In this document: positions 7,585 through 17,157 of the stretch, one piece after another
Layout of the letters: each line of letters begins with the position of its first letter
Position numbering within the stretch: the first letter of the stretch is position 1
NCBI RefSeq assembly: GCF_000685395.1
Contig: NZ_AVSQ01000002.1
Coordinates: 81,900 to 145,899 of the forward strand
Length of the DNA: 64,000 bases
Direction of reading: 5' to 3'
Origin: Candidatus Nitrosotenuis chungbukensis
GTDB taxonomy: Archaea > Thermoproteota > Nitrososphaeria > Nitrososphaerales > Nitrosopumilaceae
Notes under the pieces: model-generated
Told to the model about the DNA's origin: nothing
Databases searched by the model: none
What the model saw: the letters and a program-made list of their open reading frames with translations, nothing else
Position numbers and translations under genes: made by a program

Positions 7585-9656
7585 ACACGGTTGTAGTGAC
7601 CCGGCTTGGATTCATAAATTGATGCTTCGCGGAGCATTCTTCTGATGAAGTTTTTAGCTTCTTCTTCGGTGAATTTCGCTGTTTTTGCAAGTTCCTTTAC
7701 AAATAATTTTTCCTCGACTGGCGTCTTGTTGTCTCCCTCAAGTGATTTTAGCACGTCCATGAACAATTGCATTTTTGATACCTCGCTGTGCGGCCTTCCC
7801 TGCAATACTCCGAGATCAACTTTTCCGGTGTTGACATCAACCCCGGCATCCTCAAGCATGCTCTGAATTAGAAATATCGCTCTGTCCGCATCCTCCGCAT
7901 CAACTTGGTCTTTCATCAACAGTCGTGCTCTTGCAGTGGCAAGCCTTATCAGTCCTCCAAGCTGTCTTGGGGTCACGGTTATCATTTCCTCAGACTCCAC
8001 ATTTCTCATTTTTAGATAATACTCTAGGATTTTCTCCTCCGCATCTGGCGTGAGCAATGGGTCTGACTTTTTACAATATGCCAAATATTTTGTAAATATG
8101 TCAATGTCGATCAAGGATTTGGTTTCAGAAGAAGAGTGCCTGTGCAGTCCTATGATGTGTCGCGCAATGTTTCGGTCTCGTTCTTTTGACGGAATATCAC
8201 GTACAACGAAAATAAGGTCAAACCTTGTGAGAAGTGGGATTGGCAATGCTACGTTTTCTGTTATGTTTTTGAATGGATCGTATTTTCCATACATTGGGTT
8301 GGCTGCTGCCAAAATTGATGTCCTTGCGTTTAGGGTTGCGACGATTCCTCCTTTTGCAATGCTTGCAGACTGCTGTTCCATTACCTCGTGAAGTGCGCTT
8401 CGGTCTTCCGGCTTCATCTTGTCAAATTCGTCTATGCAGACTAGTCCTTGGTCCCCAAGTACTACTGCGCCAGCTTCGAGCATCATGATTCCAGTCTTGT
8501 CTCTAACCACTGCCGCAGTCAATCCTGCCGCCGTGGAGCCCCTGCCTGATGTGTACAGTCCCCTCGGAGCAATCCTTGCGCAAAACTTTAGCATTTCGCT
8601 CTTTGCAGTACCTGGATCTCCAACCAGGAACACGTTGATGTCTCCTCTGACTTTGGTTCCGTCTTGGAGCACTCTTTGAGTTGATCCTACTATTAGCAAC
8701 AGAATCGCTTCTTTGATTATGGCATGGCCTTGGATGTGCGGCGCAAAGGAGCTTACCAGTCTTTCGTAAATGTCATCGCTTTTAGCAAGGGACTTGATTA
8801 TTTTTTCTTCCTCTGGGGAAATCTCTTCCCTTTCTGATTTTCTAGAGTTCTTCGTTCCCCTTCCTCCCAAGAATTCTATGTTGTTTCCCTCGATTCGAAG
8901 TCGGTGCAGTCCGCTGTTGACACGAGTTCCCGAGATTTGCTCCTGCTCGATTCTCACTATTCCAGTCAGTATGATTCTGTCCCCAGGTCGCGCGTTGTCC
9001 ACCAGATCCTGCCTTATGGTAACGTCAAGGTAATGCGGGAGCTGCCCAGGTGGAAGATCCTCTGGAAGTTCCTGCAGTCTAACTATTTGAAAGTCGATGA
9101 ACTTGCTGTGTTCAGGATCAATTCTTAGGTCGCGCTGCGTGCACCGGTCATGGCTGCATTTTGAAGGCGCGTATATGCTCAGGCCCCGCTCAAGCGGAAC
9201 CTCGGTGATGTGGCCTTCAGGGCACTTGTAAAGAACGTTTTTTGCAAGCGGTTTTACCTCAGATGATCGCACAACCATTCCCGAAACGCTTGCCATCTTG
9301 CCAATTACCTCCGCATTGATTTGTCTAAGGCTGCGTTGTATTGGATAGTTTGCTATTCTTACTCGAATGTCATCATCAATTTTGTTTGCATATTCTGGAA
9401 ATCTTTCTTCAAGAATGTTTTTCACGGCTCGTGCAAACGCGTATAATATTTCATCTGGCTCGTTGTTGAATTTGATTTCGATTTCTCTTTGAGAGACCAG
9501 ATCGTTGTAGTCAACTACAATATACAGCGCCTGCTTTGCCATCATCTGGTCGATTTCTTCTACATACCTAAACGAGCCCGACTTGTCCTTAAATGACGAT
9601 AAGAAACCCTGCACCTGATCAATTAGTGCTGCACGGGTCTGTGTTTCCAGAGTCAT
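7581..9656 (-). CDS. mcm: Replicative helicase MCM
   Basis: A 691-residue homohexameric 3'-5' helicase subunit. The N-terminal domain contains a zinc site formed by CPEGH and a CSHDRC element around residues 128-155. The AAA+ domain has Walker A GDPGTAKS near residue 347, Walker B CIDEFDKM near residue 407, and the arginine finger in LLTRFDLIF near residue 473. The C-terminal 80 residues look like the winged helix. The ATG overlaps the stop of the GINS gene (ATGA), so GINS, MCM and Hel308 are translationally coupled on the minus strand, which should keep the CMG components in proportion. Confidence 0.95.
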   Translation of the reverse strand: MTLETQTRAALIDQVQGFLSSFKDKSGSFRYVEEIDQMMAKQALYIVVDYNDLVSQREIEIKFNNEPDEILYAFARAVKNILEERFPEYANKIDDDIRVRIANYPIQRSLRQINAEVIGKMASVSGMVVRSSEVKPLAKNVLYKCPEGHITEVPLERGLSIYAPSKCSHDRCTQRDLRIDPEHSKFIDFQIVRLQELPEDLPPGQLPHYLDVTIRQDLVDNARPGDRIILTGIVRIEQEQISGTRVNSGLHRLRIEGNNIEFLGGRGTKNSRKSEREEISPEEEKIIKSLAKSDDIYERLVSSFAPHIQGHAIIKEAILLLIVGSTQRVLQDGTKVRGDINVFLVGDPGTAKSEMLKFCARIAPRGLYTSGRGSTAAGLTAAVVRDKTGIMMLEAGAVVLGDQGLVCIDEFDKMKPEDRSALHEVMEQQSASIAKGGIVATLNARTSILAAANPMYGKYDPFKNITENVALPIPLLTRFDLIFVVRDIPSKERDRNIARHIIGLHRHSSSETKSLIDIDIFTKYLAYCKKSDPLLTPDAEEKILEYYLKMRNVESEEMITVTPRQLGGLIRLATARARLLMKDQVDAEDADRAIFLIQSMLEDAGVDVNTGKVDLGVLQGRPHSEVSKMQLFMDVLKSLEGDNKTPVEEKLFVKELAKTAKFTEEEAKNFIRRMLREASIYESKPGHYNRV

Positions 9657-10165
9657 TTCTCATCACGAAATATTTGATTTATGAAGTCGCTGCTGTTTTT
9701 GTGTATTACGTTGTATAGTGCTCTTTCTTCAATTGATAGTTTTTTTGCAATGTCTGCAGTCAGGGTCATGGAGTTTGCCCGTGGAACCAGCTTGCCAAGT
9801 CTTTTGCGGATTAGCATCTTGAGTAAGCTTTGTAGTTTGTCGTATTCTTTTTCTGACTGTCTTGCCATGTATCCGGTCATTTTTATGTAAAAGTCCGGCT
9901 CTAGGTGAGATAACTCTTCGCCTTGGAAATTTTCTTTCGACAGGGACTGTGTGAGCTCTATTCCCATGTCGGATTCTTGAATTTCAGCATGGCCTTCGGA
10001 CTCGAGGGTTTGTGCCACCCATCTCGGTATGTTTAGGATCTCTCCTTGTTTTCCGTCTATTGCCACGTTTGAAACATTTATCTTAAAATCATGATTAATG
10101 AGGGCCTTTACGTCCTGGGTCCCATAACCGATACTGTAAACTTGGAGCAATTCGTTAATGTTCAA
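9653..10165 (-). CDS. GINS complex subunit, probably Gins23 (Psf2/Psf3-like)
   Basis: A 170-residue protein starting at TTG. Residues 30-60 resemble the small beta-rich B domain of Psf2/Psf3 (ILNIPRWVAQTLE), and the rest is the helical A domain (IRKRLGKLV near residue 117). This B-then-A order is the Gins23 arrangement; Gins51 has A before B. GINS bridges MCM and the Cdc45/RecJ homologue in the replicative helicase. Placement directly upstream of, and overlapping, mcm supports the call. Low conservation leaves some doubt about Gins23 versus Gins51. Confidence 0.75.
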   Translation of the reverse strand: MNINELLQVYSIGYGTQDVKALINHDFKINVSNVAIDGKQGEILNIPRWVAQTLESEGHAEIQESDMGIELTQSLSKENFQGEELSHLEPDFYIKMTGYMARQSEKEYDKLQSLLKMLIRKRLGKLVPRANSMTLTADIAKKLSIEERALYNVIHKNSSDFINQIFRDEK

Positions 10166-10287
10166 CAGTTATGAAAGTGAGTTCAAGGATTTAATGGATA
10201 CGATCGATCAATTGTGTTTACAAGAAGCTTTGATCATTTGATCCTTAGCCGTAACTTATTAGTAAGACTAGCCGAAGAGTCAACTTA

Positions 10288-11244
10288 ATGCCGGTTTCAA
10301 ACATGATGTGGGTTGAAAAATACCGCCCCCTGAAAATAGCAGATCTTGTAAACCAAAAAGAAGTAGTCGGCAGCCTTACTTCGCTGCTCAAAAACGTCAC
10401 AGAGATACCACATCTTTTGTTTTCCGGATCCGCGGGAGTTGGCAAAACCACACTAGCTGTGTGCATTGCAAGGGAGATACTTGGAGAGGGCTGGAAGGAT
10501 TACACCTTGGAGCTTAACGCCTCAGACGAACGCGGAATCAACATGGTTCGGGAAAGGGTCAAAAAGTTCTCAAAGTTTGCAGGACTTGACACAGATATTC
10601 CATTTAAGATTATAATTTTAGACGAGGCAGACGAAATGACCGCTGACGCGCAGACGGCACTGCGTAGAATTATTGAGGACACCTCAAAACACTGCAGATT
10701 CATACTGATTGCAAATAACATTTCCAAGATTATCGAGCCAATCCAAAGCAGGTGCGCGGTGTTCAAGTTCACAAGAATTTCTGAAAAAGAGGTAATTGCG
10801 CACCTAAAGGAGATTGCGAAAAAGGAAAAGATAAAGGCAGACGAGGACGGCCTAAAGGCAATTTTTGATTATTCCGAGGGAGACATGCGACACGCAATAA
10901 ACATAATGCAGGCGGCGGCAAGCCTTGGAAGCATCACGGAAGAAAGCGTAAAGGGTGCAGCTGGCCTTACAAAAACAAAGGACGTAGACGAGGTTCTCAA
11001 ACTGTCTCTGGCAGGCAAGATAGTCGATGCAAGAAACAAGATGATCGAACTTATCAAAGTGTACGGCATGTCAGAGTCGGACTTTCTAAAATACATCAAC
11101 GAAGCAATCTACAGATCAAAGGTAGAAAACCTAGTTGAGATTTCAGAGGCAATTGCAAAATACGATTACAGGATACTTTCCGGGGCAAACCCTGAAATTC
11201 AACTGTCTGCACTTTTGGCAGAACTAAGCAAGTTTGGAAAATAA
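10288..11244 (+). CDS. rfcS: Replication factor C small subunit (sliding-clamp loader)
   Basis: A 318-residue AAA+ protein. WVEKYRP near residue 8 is the RFC box opening. GSAGVGKTT near residue 48 is Walker A, LDEADEMT near residue 110 is Walker B, and the SRC motif near residue 154 supplies the trans arginine finger. The C-terminal helical collar ends the protein. With RFC large subunit it opens and loads PCNA. A second in-frame ATG at 10303 is possible, but the first was kept. It diverges from the GINS-MCM-Hel308 operon with about 120 bases between, so replication genes flank a shared promoter region. Confidence 0.92.
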   Translation: MPVSNMMWVEKYRPLKIADLVNQKEVVGSLTSLLKNVTEIPHLLFSGSAGVGKTTLAVCIAREILGEGWKDYTLELNASDERGINMVRERVKKFSKFAGLDTDIPFKIIILDEADEMTADAQTALRRIIEDTSKHCRFILIANNISKIIEPIQSRCAVFKFTRISEKEVIAHLKEIAKKEKIKADEDGLKAIFDYSEGDMRHAINIMQAAASLGSITEESVKGAAGLTKTKDVDEVLKLSLAGKIVDARNKMIELIKVYGMSESDFLKYINEAIYRSKVENLVEISEAIAKYDYRILSGANPEIQLSALLAELSKFGK

Positions 11245-11245
11245 G

Positions 11246-11329
11246 CGCAGAGAGAGGGATTTGAACCCCCGGGTGCTTGCGCACACAGGCTCTCAAGGCC
11301 CGCGCCCTACCGAGCTAGGCGACCTCTGC
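11246..11329 (-). tRNA. tRNA-Ser (anticodon TGA)
   Basis: A class II tRNA of 84 bases with a long variable arm. Read on the minus strand, acceptor GCAGAGG pairs with TCTCTGC (one G-T). The anticodon stem CGGGC/GCCTG holds loop CTTGAGA with anticodon TGA, followed by a variable hairpin. The T arm is GGGGG-TTCAAAT-CCCTC. Discriminator G fits a serine tRNA. CCA is not encoded. It lies two bases past the stop of the RFC gene on the opposite strand. Confidence 0.93.
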
Positions 11330-11423
11330 GGGATTCGGTGATTAGAACCAGTTAAAATTTGTTTTATTGTTGACTTTGGATATATACTAAAAATTATAAA
11401 AGAAAAGAAAAGAAATGTTGTTT

Positions 11424-11972
11424 CTAGTCGTGTGCGTGTGGGTTTTCTCCACCAGTTAATTTGATGAAGGTTCCAGCTGCTTTCTCGTGTGCTTCCAAGT
11501 TTGATTGATCAACCTTGATAGCTTGAGGTGGGCAAACTGATACGCAAGCCATACACCAGATGCAATCATGTTCTCTGATTGGGTCTGCTTTGTCTGTGAG
11601 GTCTTTGCGTTCTTCTTTAACTGAAGAGCCTGTACCTGCAAATGTCTTACCAACAACATCTTTTGCTGGAATGTCCATTTCGGTTCTGTACCATTGGAAT
11701 ACTTGTACTGGGCAAGCCTCAATACATGCTCCATCTGCTACACAAGAATCCCAGTCGACTGCAACCATTGTGCCACTGACACCTAATGGAACCTGTGTCT
11801 CACCACGTGCCTCGTATGCAGCGATTACATCATGGTTTGAGAAGCATTCTGCGTCGCTTCTGCCTGGTCCCCACATAAAGTGAAAGTGTTCTCCATCGGA
11901 GTGCATGATTTTGCCTATTGGTTTTAATCCCTGTGGGAAATGTTCGTCTATTGGCATGTTGAATACTTTCAT
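11424..11972 (-). CDS. Dicluster ferredoxin of the zinc-containing archaeal type
   Basis: A 182-residue soluble electron carrier. Two iron-sulfur motifs are seen: [12 protein letters not shown] near residue 79 and [12 protein letters not shown] near residue 137. They match the arrangement of Sulfolobus zinc-containing ferredoxins, where the first motif has a wide CxxxxxC spacing. Histidines in the N-terminal extension (around residues 11-30) and an aspartate in the core are candidate zinc ligands. The C-terminus is His-rich. Such ferredoxins accept electrons from 2-oxoacid oxidoreductases. It is a single gene between tRNA-Ser and the divergent aIF6 gene. Confidence 0.88.
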   Translation of the reverse strand: MKVFNMPIDEHFPQGLKPIGKIMHSDGEHFHFMWGPGRSDAECFSNHDVIAAYEARGETQVPLGVSGTMVAVDWDSCVADGACIEACPVQVFQWYRTEMDIPAKDVVGKTFAGTGSSVKEERKDLTDKADPIREHDCIWCMACVSVCPPQAIKVDQSNLEAHEKAAGTFIKLTGGENPHAHD

Positions 11973-12102
11973 GGAATGTTATTTAAATCTAAACAAAATT
12001 AGTGTAAACTAAACCGCTGATCGATGACATGAGTAAATTATAACACTGTTTTTACGATGATCTGCCCCTACGTTCATATTTTTTGATTCACAAAACTAGT
12101 AG

Positions 12103-12768
12103 TTGAATATTTTCAAATACGATGTATATCGAGGGCCAAACATAGGCATTTACACTAAGGCAAACGACAGTTTTGTTTTCATACCGAATGGTTTTGCGGA
12201 GACAAAAGCAAGTACGCTGTCGTCCCATTTGCAAGTAGAGCCTTTGTTCACGTCGGTGGCAAATACGAGACTAATTGGAACCCTAATGGTGGTAAACAAT
12301 CACGGGATGCTCATTCCAAACATTTCCTTTGAGCACGAGCTGTCGTACTTGAAAAAAGCAACCGGCCTTAACGTCCAAGTACTGGATGTAAAGATGACGG
12401 CGCTAGGCAACATGATGTGCGTTAACGACAAGGGCGGAGTTGTATCGCCGAAAATTCCAAAGGAGGCCCTAAAGACAATCCAAGACACGTTAGGAATCGA
12501 GGTAATTCAGAAAAAAGTTGCAGGGTATCACCAGGCAGGAGCCATGGCGTACGCAAATAATCACGGCGGCATAATTCATCCAGAAACCGATGACGATGAC
12601 ATCAAGGCAATTTCTGACGTACTGAAAGTAAGGATGGAGCCTGCAACAATAAACGGCGGAATACCGTATGTCGCGTCTGGAATTTTGGCAAACAACAAGG
12701 CAATCGTGGTAGGAAACTTGACAAACGGCCCTGAAATAATGATGCTCACGCGCGCATTCACAGATTGA
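12103..12768 (+). CDS. eif6: Translation initiation factor aIF6
   Basis: A 221-residue protein starting at TTG, full length for aIF6. The sequence shows the fivefold pentein repeat: recurring NxxGxLxxP-like segments (NNHGMLIPN, NDKGGVVSP, NNHGGIIHP, NNKAIVVGN). aIF6 binds the 50S subunit near L14 and L24e and blocks premature joining with 30S. Its 3' end overlaps the convergent HisRS gene by about ten bases. L24e itself is encoded 4.4 kb away. Confidence 0.93.
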   Translation: MNIFKYDVYRGPNIGIYTKANDSFVFIPNGFAETKASTLSSHLQVEPLFTSVANTRLIGTLMVVNNHGMLIPNISFEHELSYLKKATGLNVQVLDVKMTALGNMMCVNDKGGVVSPKIPKEALKTIQDTLGIEVIQKKVAGYHQAGAMAYANNHGGIIHPETDDDDIKAISDVLKVRMEPATINGGIPYVASGILANNKAIVVGNLTNGPEIMMLTRAFTD

Positions 12769-14032
12769 AAATAGATTTTGCGTTTGAGAGCAAAGAGTCA
12801 ATCGTTTGAATGGTTTCTTTCCCATCAGACATGTTTTTCACAACAATCTGTTTTGTGGAATATTCTTTTGGCGCGACAATTACGGAAAACTTTGATGCTG
12901 ATGCGTTTTCGATTTGTTTTTTGAACGGCCTTCCGACAAGATCAATGTCAGTTGCAATTCCCATCTGCCTTAGCTGCGATGCAATGTTTACTGCAGGCGC
13001 TATCATCTCCTCGTTTACAAAGAGTACTGAAACAGCTGGAGAGGAGTCAATTTTTTTCATCCCCTGTTTTTCAAGTGACAGAATGATTCGCTCTACTCCG
13101 CCGGCAACTCCTGTTGCCCCCAGGTCATCACGTCCAAACGCTTTTGGCAGGCTGTCGTATCTGCCACCTCCAACCAATGCGCCGTAATCGGAAGTAGTGT
13201 CAAATGCCTCAAAGACCACGCCGGAGTAATAGTCCAGCCCCCTTACAATCCCAAAGTTAATCCGGACGTTCTCGACTTGCCTGTTTTTAAGGGAGGAAAA
13301 TAGTAATTTTATCTCATTCCAAGCATCCAGCCCTGAAACGTCAAACTGTTTTTCGACTTGTTCAGGCGTGCCCTTTATTTTTGAAAATTCAAGTATTTTT
13401 TCCAGTTTATCTGCAGGGTATCCTTTTTGCTCGTATTCTTTTAGAATTTCCTCTTTTTTCTTTTTTTGGATTTTGTCTATTGCGCGCAGTATGTCGGCAA
13501 TCAGGCCAGAATCGGTCGACTGGAAAATTTTTGCGACGACGGATTCAACCAGTTTTCTATGCGAGATGTCTATTATCACTCCAGATAGGTTTAGCTTTGA
13601 AAAGAATTTGGACGTAAACTCGATTATCTCCGCATCGGATTCAAGGCTTGGCTTTCCGTATATTTCCAGATCCCACTGGTGAAAGAATCTGTACCGGCCT
13701 TTTTGCGGTTCGTCGTACCTCCACACTCCCCCAAAAGCTGCAATCTTTGCCGGAAGTCTAAGCGACTTTTGTGCTGCCAAGTAACGCGTCAGCCCCACTG
13801 TAAAATCAAATCGAAGCGCTATGTCTCGCTCTCCCTTGTCTTTGAAAAAATAAATTTCGTCCCTAATTGTAGGCCCGCTCTTTGCTTCTATCACCGAGAC
13901 AAGTTCCAGCGGAGACGGATCCATCAGATTGAAGCTAAACGTCTTGCAGATTTCAAGAAATGTTTTCCTTACATATTCAATTTTTGACAGCTCATCAGTT
14001 TCAAAATCTTTCATTCCCCTCGGAAGACTCAA
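12758..14032 (-). CDS. hisS: Histidyl-tRNA synthetase
   Basis: A 424-residue class II synthetase starting at TTG. Motif 2 is seen as WRYDEPQKGRYRFFHQWDLE near residue 108. The histidine-specific motifs GLDYYSGVVFEAF near residue 266 and GGRYDSL near residue 289 follow. GGVERI near residue 312 is motif 3 with its ATP-binding arginine. The C-terminal 90 residues form the anticodon-binding domain. It charges tRNA-His. It is convergent with aIF6, and archease reads away on the other side. Confidence 0.95.
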   Translation of the reverse strand: MSLPRGMKDFETDELSKIEYVRKTFLEICKTFSFNLMDPSPLELVSVIEAKSGPTIRDEIYFFKDKGERDIALRFDFTVGLTRYLAAQKSLRLPAKIAAFGGVWRYDEPQKGRYRFFHQWDLEIYGKPSLESDAEIIEFTSKFFSKLNLSGVIIDISHRKLVESVVAKIFQSTDSGLIADILRAIDKIQKKKKEEILKEYEQKGYPADKLEKILEFSKIKGTPEQVEKQFDVSGLDAWNEIKLLFSSLKNRQVENVRINFGIVRGLDYYSGVVFEAFDTTSDYGALVGGGRYDSLPKAFGRDDLGATGVAGGVERIILSLEKQGMKKIDSSPAVSVLFVNEEMIAPAVNIASQLRQMGIATDIDLVGRPFKKQIENASASKFSVIVAPKEYSTKQIVVKNMSDGKETIQTIDSLLSNAKSIFNL

Positions 14033-14112
14033 TTCAAAACAAACTGTGGAATTAATGCATTTAGACGTTGCTGCTTTTTATCTATTAATAATAGAAGTAG
14101 TCAAGCACAGTA

Positions 14113-14529
14113 TTGTCCTATAGATATTTGGAGCATGCTACAGACGCAATCATTGAAGTCGAGGCGCCAACACTAGAAGAGGCGTTTGTATTGGCAGGAA
14201 AATCTGTTGTAGATACAATTCTTGATTCCAAACTAGTCGAGGAAAAAAAAGAGAGAACGCTCACCGTCACTGGAAAAGACCTCAGCTACTTGCTGTATAA
14301 TTGGCTTGAGGAGATGATCATACTTACAATCACAGATGGCTTTGCTGCAAAAAAAATCAGCCTTCAAATTGAAAAAAACTCATCTTACAGGATTACGGCC
14401 GTGCTAACAGGCGAGGATATCAGCTTTGAAAAGCATCATTTCAAGGTCGAGATAAAATCGCCCACTTTTCATTTGATGGAAATAAAACAGGAAAACGGCG
14501 TCATGATGCGTTTTCTTTTGGATCTCTAA
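14113..14529 (+). CDS. Archease (RtcB ligase activator)
   Basis: A 138-residue protein from TTG. The opening YRYLEHATDAIIEVEAPTL is the archease signature with acidic metal ligands (the E and D of EHATD). The C-terminal GVMMRFLLDL motif is also diagnostic. Archease helps RtcB, the 3'-phosphate RNA ligase that joins tRNA exons, through guanylation cycles. No rtcB is in this window. It is divergent from HisRS and followed by a thioredoxin-like gene after 32 bases. Confidence 0.9.
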   Translation: MSYRYLEHATDAIIEVEAPTLEEAFVLAGKSVVDTILDSKLVEEKKERTLTVTGKDLSYLLYNWLEEMIILTITDGFAAKKISLQIEKNSSYRITAVLTGEDISFEKHHFKVEIKSPTFHLMEIKQENGVMMRFLLDL

Positions 14530-14561
14530 ATTATAAATAACAAATAGGCGCCCGAGTTTTC

Positions 14562-14963
14562 GTGGAAGATCCTGAAATTGAAAAAATCAAACAGCGAAAG
14601 CTGGCAGAGATGCTAAAGCAACAATCCGATGTAATGGCACAGGCGCAGATAAGCGTAATCGATTTGGATCAGGCAAACTTTGATCAAACCATTTCAGAAG
14701 GCCTTGTACTGGTGGATTTTTGGGCGGAGTGGTGCGGCCCATGCAAGTCAATGCATCCGATTTTCGACAGGATGTCAAAAAAATACAGGCACATCAAATT
14801 TGCGCGAGTCAATGTTGACAGATGCCAAGACATTGCCATGCGATTTGCTGTTCAGTCAATACCGACATTTATCATGTTCAAAAACGGGCAGCCGGTTGAC
14901 AGAATGGTGGGAGCAGTAGGCGAGCCTGGCATCCACATGATTGCCAAAAAGTATCAGATGTAG
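14562..14963 (+). CDS. Thioredoxin-family protein with N-terminal extension
   Basis: A 133-residue protein from GTG. Residues 1-40 are a charged helical extension (EIEKIKQRKLAEML and following). A complete thioredoxin domain follows with active site WAEWCGPCKSM near residue 57 and the cis-proline SIPTF near residue 105. It probably acts as a cytoplasmic disulfide reductase. The extension separates it from the shorter standard thioredoxin at 34.6 kb. Its 3' end overlaps the convergent aIF5B gene by ten bases. Confidence 0.88.
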   Translation: MEDPEIEKIKQRKLAEMLKQQSDVMAQAQISVIDLDQANFDQTISEGLVLVDFWAEWCGPCKSMHPIFDRMSKKYRHIKFARVNVDRCQDIAMRFAVQSIPTFIMFKNGQPVDRMVGAVGEPGIHMIAKKYQM

Positions 14964-16738
14964 CCGTAGGCAGAATCTTGCTTTCTCTGAATTTCCAAAA
15001 TTTCGTTTAGTATTGTTTGTTCTTCTGCCGACAGCTTGTGTGAAAACCTTTCAATGAGAAGTTTTGCCTCAGACGATTTTGGTAAGGAGTAAAAAACATC
15101 CTCTTCCAAAATTTGCCTTCCAATCGTCACGTCTTGTATGGAACAGGCGACTTCCTGGCCCTTTGTTGCAGTGCTTATCGATTTTTTTCCGTCCTGCAGC
15201 TGGTGAACTAGGCCTATTTTTTTGCCCTGCTTGTTCATGATTGGGATTTTTTGCCGCACCTTTCCCACGTCAACACGTATTCCAAACACTGCGGGATTGC
15301 TATTTCGAAATATGTAGCCCTTAAGAAAAGTAAATTTGCAAATAGGGGTAATTTCGCCAAATATCGCATCGTCCTCATGTGCAGAGTCCTCGGTGACCCA
15401 GTTGGTGTAATTGTCAATTAGGCTGTAGATCACCTTGTCACTGAAGATTTTGATGTGGTTGTTTTCCGCCTCTTCTTGGGCATCAGGAAATATCTTTACG
15501 TTAAATGCCAAGACTACGCCCAAATGTCTCTCGTTGTCTTTGACCACTTTGGCCTCCATGACGTCGCGTCTGGTTACTGGCCCAATGTCTGCTTTTGCTA
15601 CTGGCACCTGCGCACGCCTTAGCATTTCAGTCAGCGCTTCAAGCGAGCCTATGGTATCGCATCTAAGAATAACTCCGTTTGTCTCGGTGCTGACAAATAC
15701 TGACTTCATCTCGGATTCTATGATTTTCTTAAATTCCTCTATCTTAGATTCGTCACCTGTCACATAGACTGTGCTTCCCGGGAGTACCCCATCTAGGTCA
15801 GGTGACGCAATTTTAATTCCTGCTGCGGCCTCGACTTGATTTACGGGTTTGAACTTGTCTCGGGGATCGCGCATTTCGTCAAGTGGTTTTGGCAGCAGCA
15901 TCGCTTTTGGCTTTGTGACAATCACGGAATCCCTTTTTGCGACAATTACGCTGTCTCCTTTTTTCATCTGACCGTCAATTAAGATCATATTAGCAGTAGT
16001 ACCAAGTCCAATCTCGTCGTTTACCTCAAGGATGATTCCACGGCTCGGCTTTTCCTCCTGGGTGAGTCTTTTTTGCAGATATTGCTGAGTCAACCCGACA
16101 AGCACAGTTAGGAGCTCAGGTATCCCGACACCTGTCCTTGCACTTACTGGAACGATTGCTATTTCTTTTGAAAAGTCCTGTATTCTATAGAATGCCTCCG
16201 ATTGGTACCCGAGAATCGAGAGCGTGCCGACCACATTGTAGATTTGCTCATCAATTGTCGTCTGCATGAACGGATCCTGTTGCTTTATCGCCTGCGTAAT
16301 GTACGGAGTGTCGACTTTCCTCCAACCGGGAATCTGATCAACTTTGTTTAATGCTATGACAAATGGGACCTTTCTTGCTTGGAGAATTTTTAGGCTCTCA
16401 CTTGTTTGCGGTTGGAATCCTCTATTCGTGTCCACTACCAAGATTGCAATGTCAGCTGCAGAGCCCCCCCTCGTTCTGAGATTTGTAAACACTTCGTGCC
16501 CAGGCGTGTCAATTACCAAAAGGCCGGGCACTTCGTGCTCTGTTTTTGTTAATTTGTCATATAGTTGTCCGCACATGCCTTTGATTGTCTCAGTTGGGAG
16601 AAAGCTTGCGCCTATGTGTTGTGTGATTCCACCTGCCTCTCTTCCCTGAACGCCGGTGCCGCGTATTTTATCAAGTAGGGAGGTTTTACCAGAGTCTACA
16701 TGGCCCAAGACGGCCACTATGGGTTGTCGAATTCGCAA
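14954..16738 (-). CDS. infB: Translation initiation factor aIF5B (IF-2)
   Basis: A 594-residue GTPase from TTG, the usual archaeal length without the long eukaryotic N-terminus. G1 is GHVDSGKTS at residues 12-20, G3 is DTPGHE near residue 77 and G4 is NKVDQIPGW near residue 131. Domain II, the central alpha/beta/alpha domain III and the C-terminal barrel plus helices follow. The factor promotes subunit joining and Met-tRNA positioning. It is the last gene of an L7Ae-S28e-L24e-Ndk-aIF5B set with only six bases after ndk, so it is very likely cotranscribed. Confidence 0.95.
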   Translation of the reverse strand: MRIRQPIVAVLGHVDSGKTSLLDKIRGTGVQGREAGGITQHIGASFLPTETIKGMCGQLYDKLTKTEHEVPGLLVIDTPGHEVFTNLRTRGGSAADIAILVVDTNRGFQPQTSESLKILQARKVPFVIALNKVDQIPGWRKVDTPYITQAIKQQDPFMQTTIDEQIYNVVGTLSILGYQSEAFYRIQDFSKEIAIVPVSARTGVGIPELLTVLVGLTQQYLQKRLTQEEKPSRGIILEVNDEIGLGTTANMILIDGQMKKGDSVIVAKRDSVIVTKPKAMLLPKPLDEMRDPRDKFKPVNQVEAAAGIKIASPDLDGVLPGSTVYVTGDESKIEEFKKIIESEMKSVFVSTETNGVILRCDTIGSLEALTEMLRRAQVPVAKADIGPVTRRDVMEAKVVKDNERHLGVVLAFNVKIFPDAQEEAENNHIKIFSDKVIYSLIDNYTNWVTEDSAHEDDAIFGEITPICKFTFLKGYIFRNSNPAVFGIRVDVGKVRQKIPIMNKQGKKIGLVHQLQDGKKSISTATKGQEVACSIQDVTIGRQILEEDVFYSLPKSSEAKLLIERFSHKLSAEEQTILNEILEIQRKQDSAYGYI

Positions 16739-16744
16739 CGCATC

Positions 16745-17146
16745 TCACTGAAATACTACCCTCGCTTCCTTTTCAAAACTTTCCTTAGAGTCGGACGCGT
16801 GAATGATATTGTCTGAGAACCCAAGGCCAAAGTCCCCACGGATTGATCCTGGTGCGGCCTCAAATGATTTTGTTGCGCCAATCATCAGTCTTGTTGTAGC
16901 GACTGCATTGTTTCCCTCAATTACTGCAGCAACAACTGGGCCTGATGTGATAAATTCCACCAGCTCGCCAAAAAACGGTTTTGTGTTGTGCACAGAGTAA
17001 AAGTCCTCCGCTTGAGCTTTTGTGAATGTAAACATTTTGAGTTTTAAAATTTTGAATCCTTTATTTTCGAATCGGCTGATTATTTGTCCGGTCAATTTTC
17101 TCGCTACTGCGTCTGGTTTTGCTATGAAGAGAGTTTGTTCGGCCAA
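16745..17146 (-). CDS. ndk: Nucleoside diphosphate kinase
   Basis: A 133-residue enzyme from [18 protein letters not shown] near residue 112 contains the phosphohistidine (His in IIHAS), and KPDAV near residue 10 begins the first strand. It keeps NTP pools balanced by gamma-phosphate transfer. Position between L24e and aIF5B matches the arrangement often found in archaea. The gap to L24e is 11 bases and to aIF5B six. Confidence 0.95.
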   Translation of the reverse strand: MAEQTLFIAKPDAVARKLTGQIISRFENKGFKILKLKMFTFTKAQAEDFYSVHNTKPFFGELVEFITSGPVVAAVIEGNNAVATTRLMIGATKSFEAAPGSIRGDFGLGFSDNIIHASDSKESFEKEARVVFQ

Positions 17147-17157
17147 TTTTTCCTAGT

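Noticed and set aside
8050..9128. Several plus-strand frames within mcm
   Set aside because: All are antisense to the well-supported MCM coding sequence.
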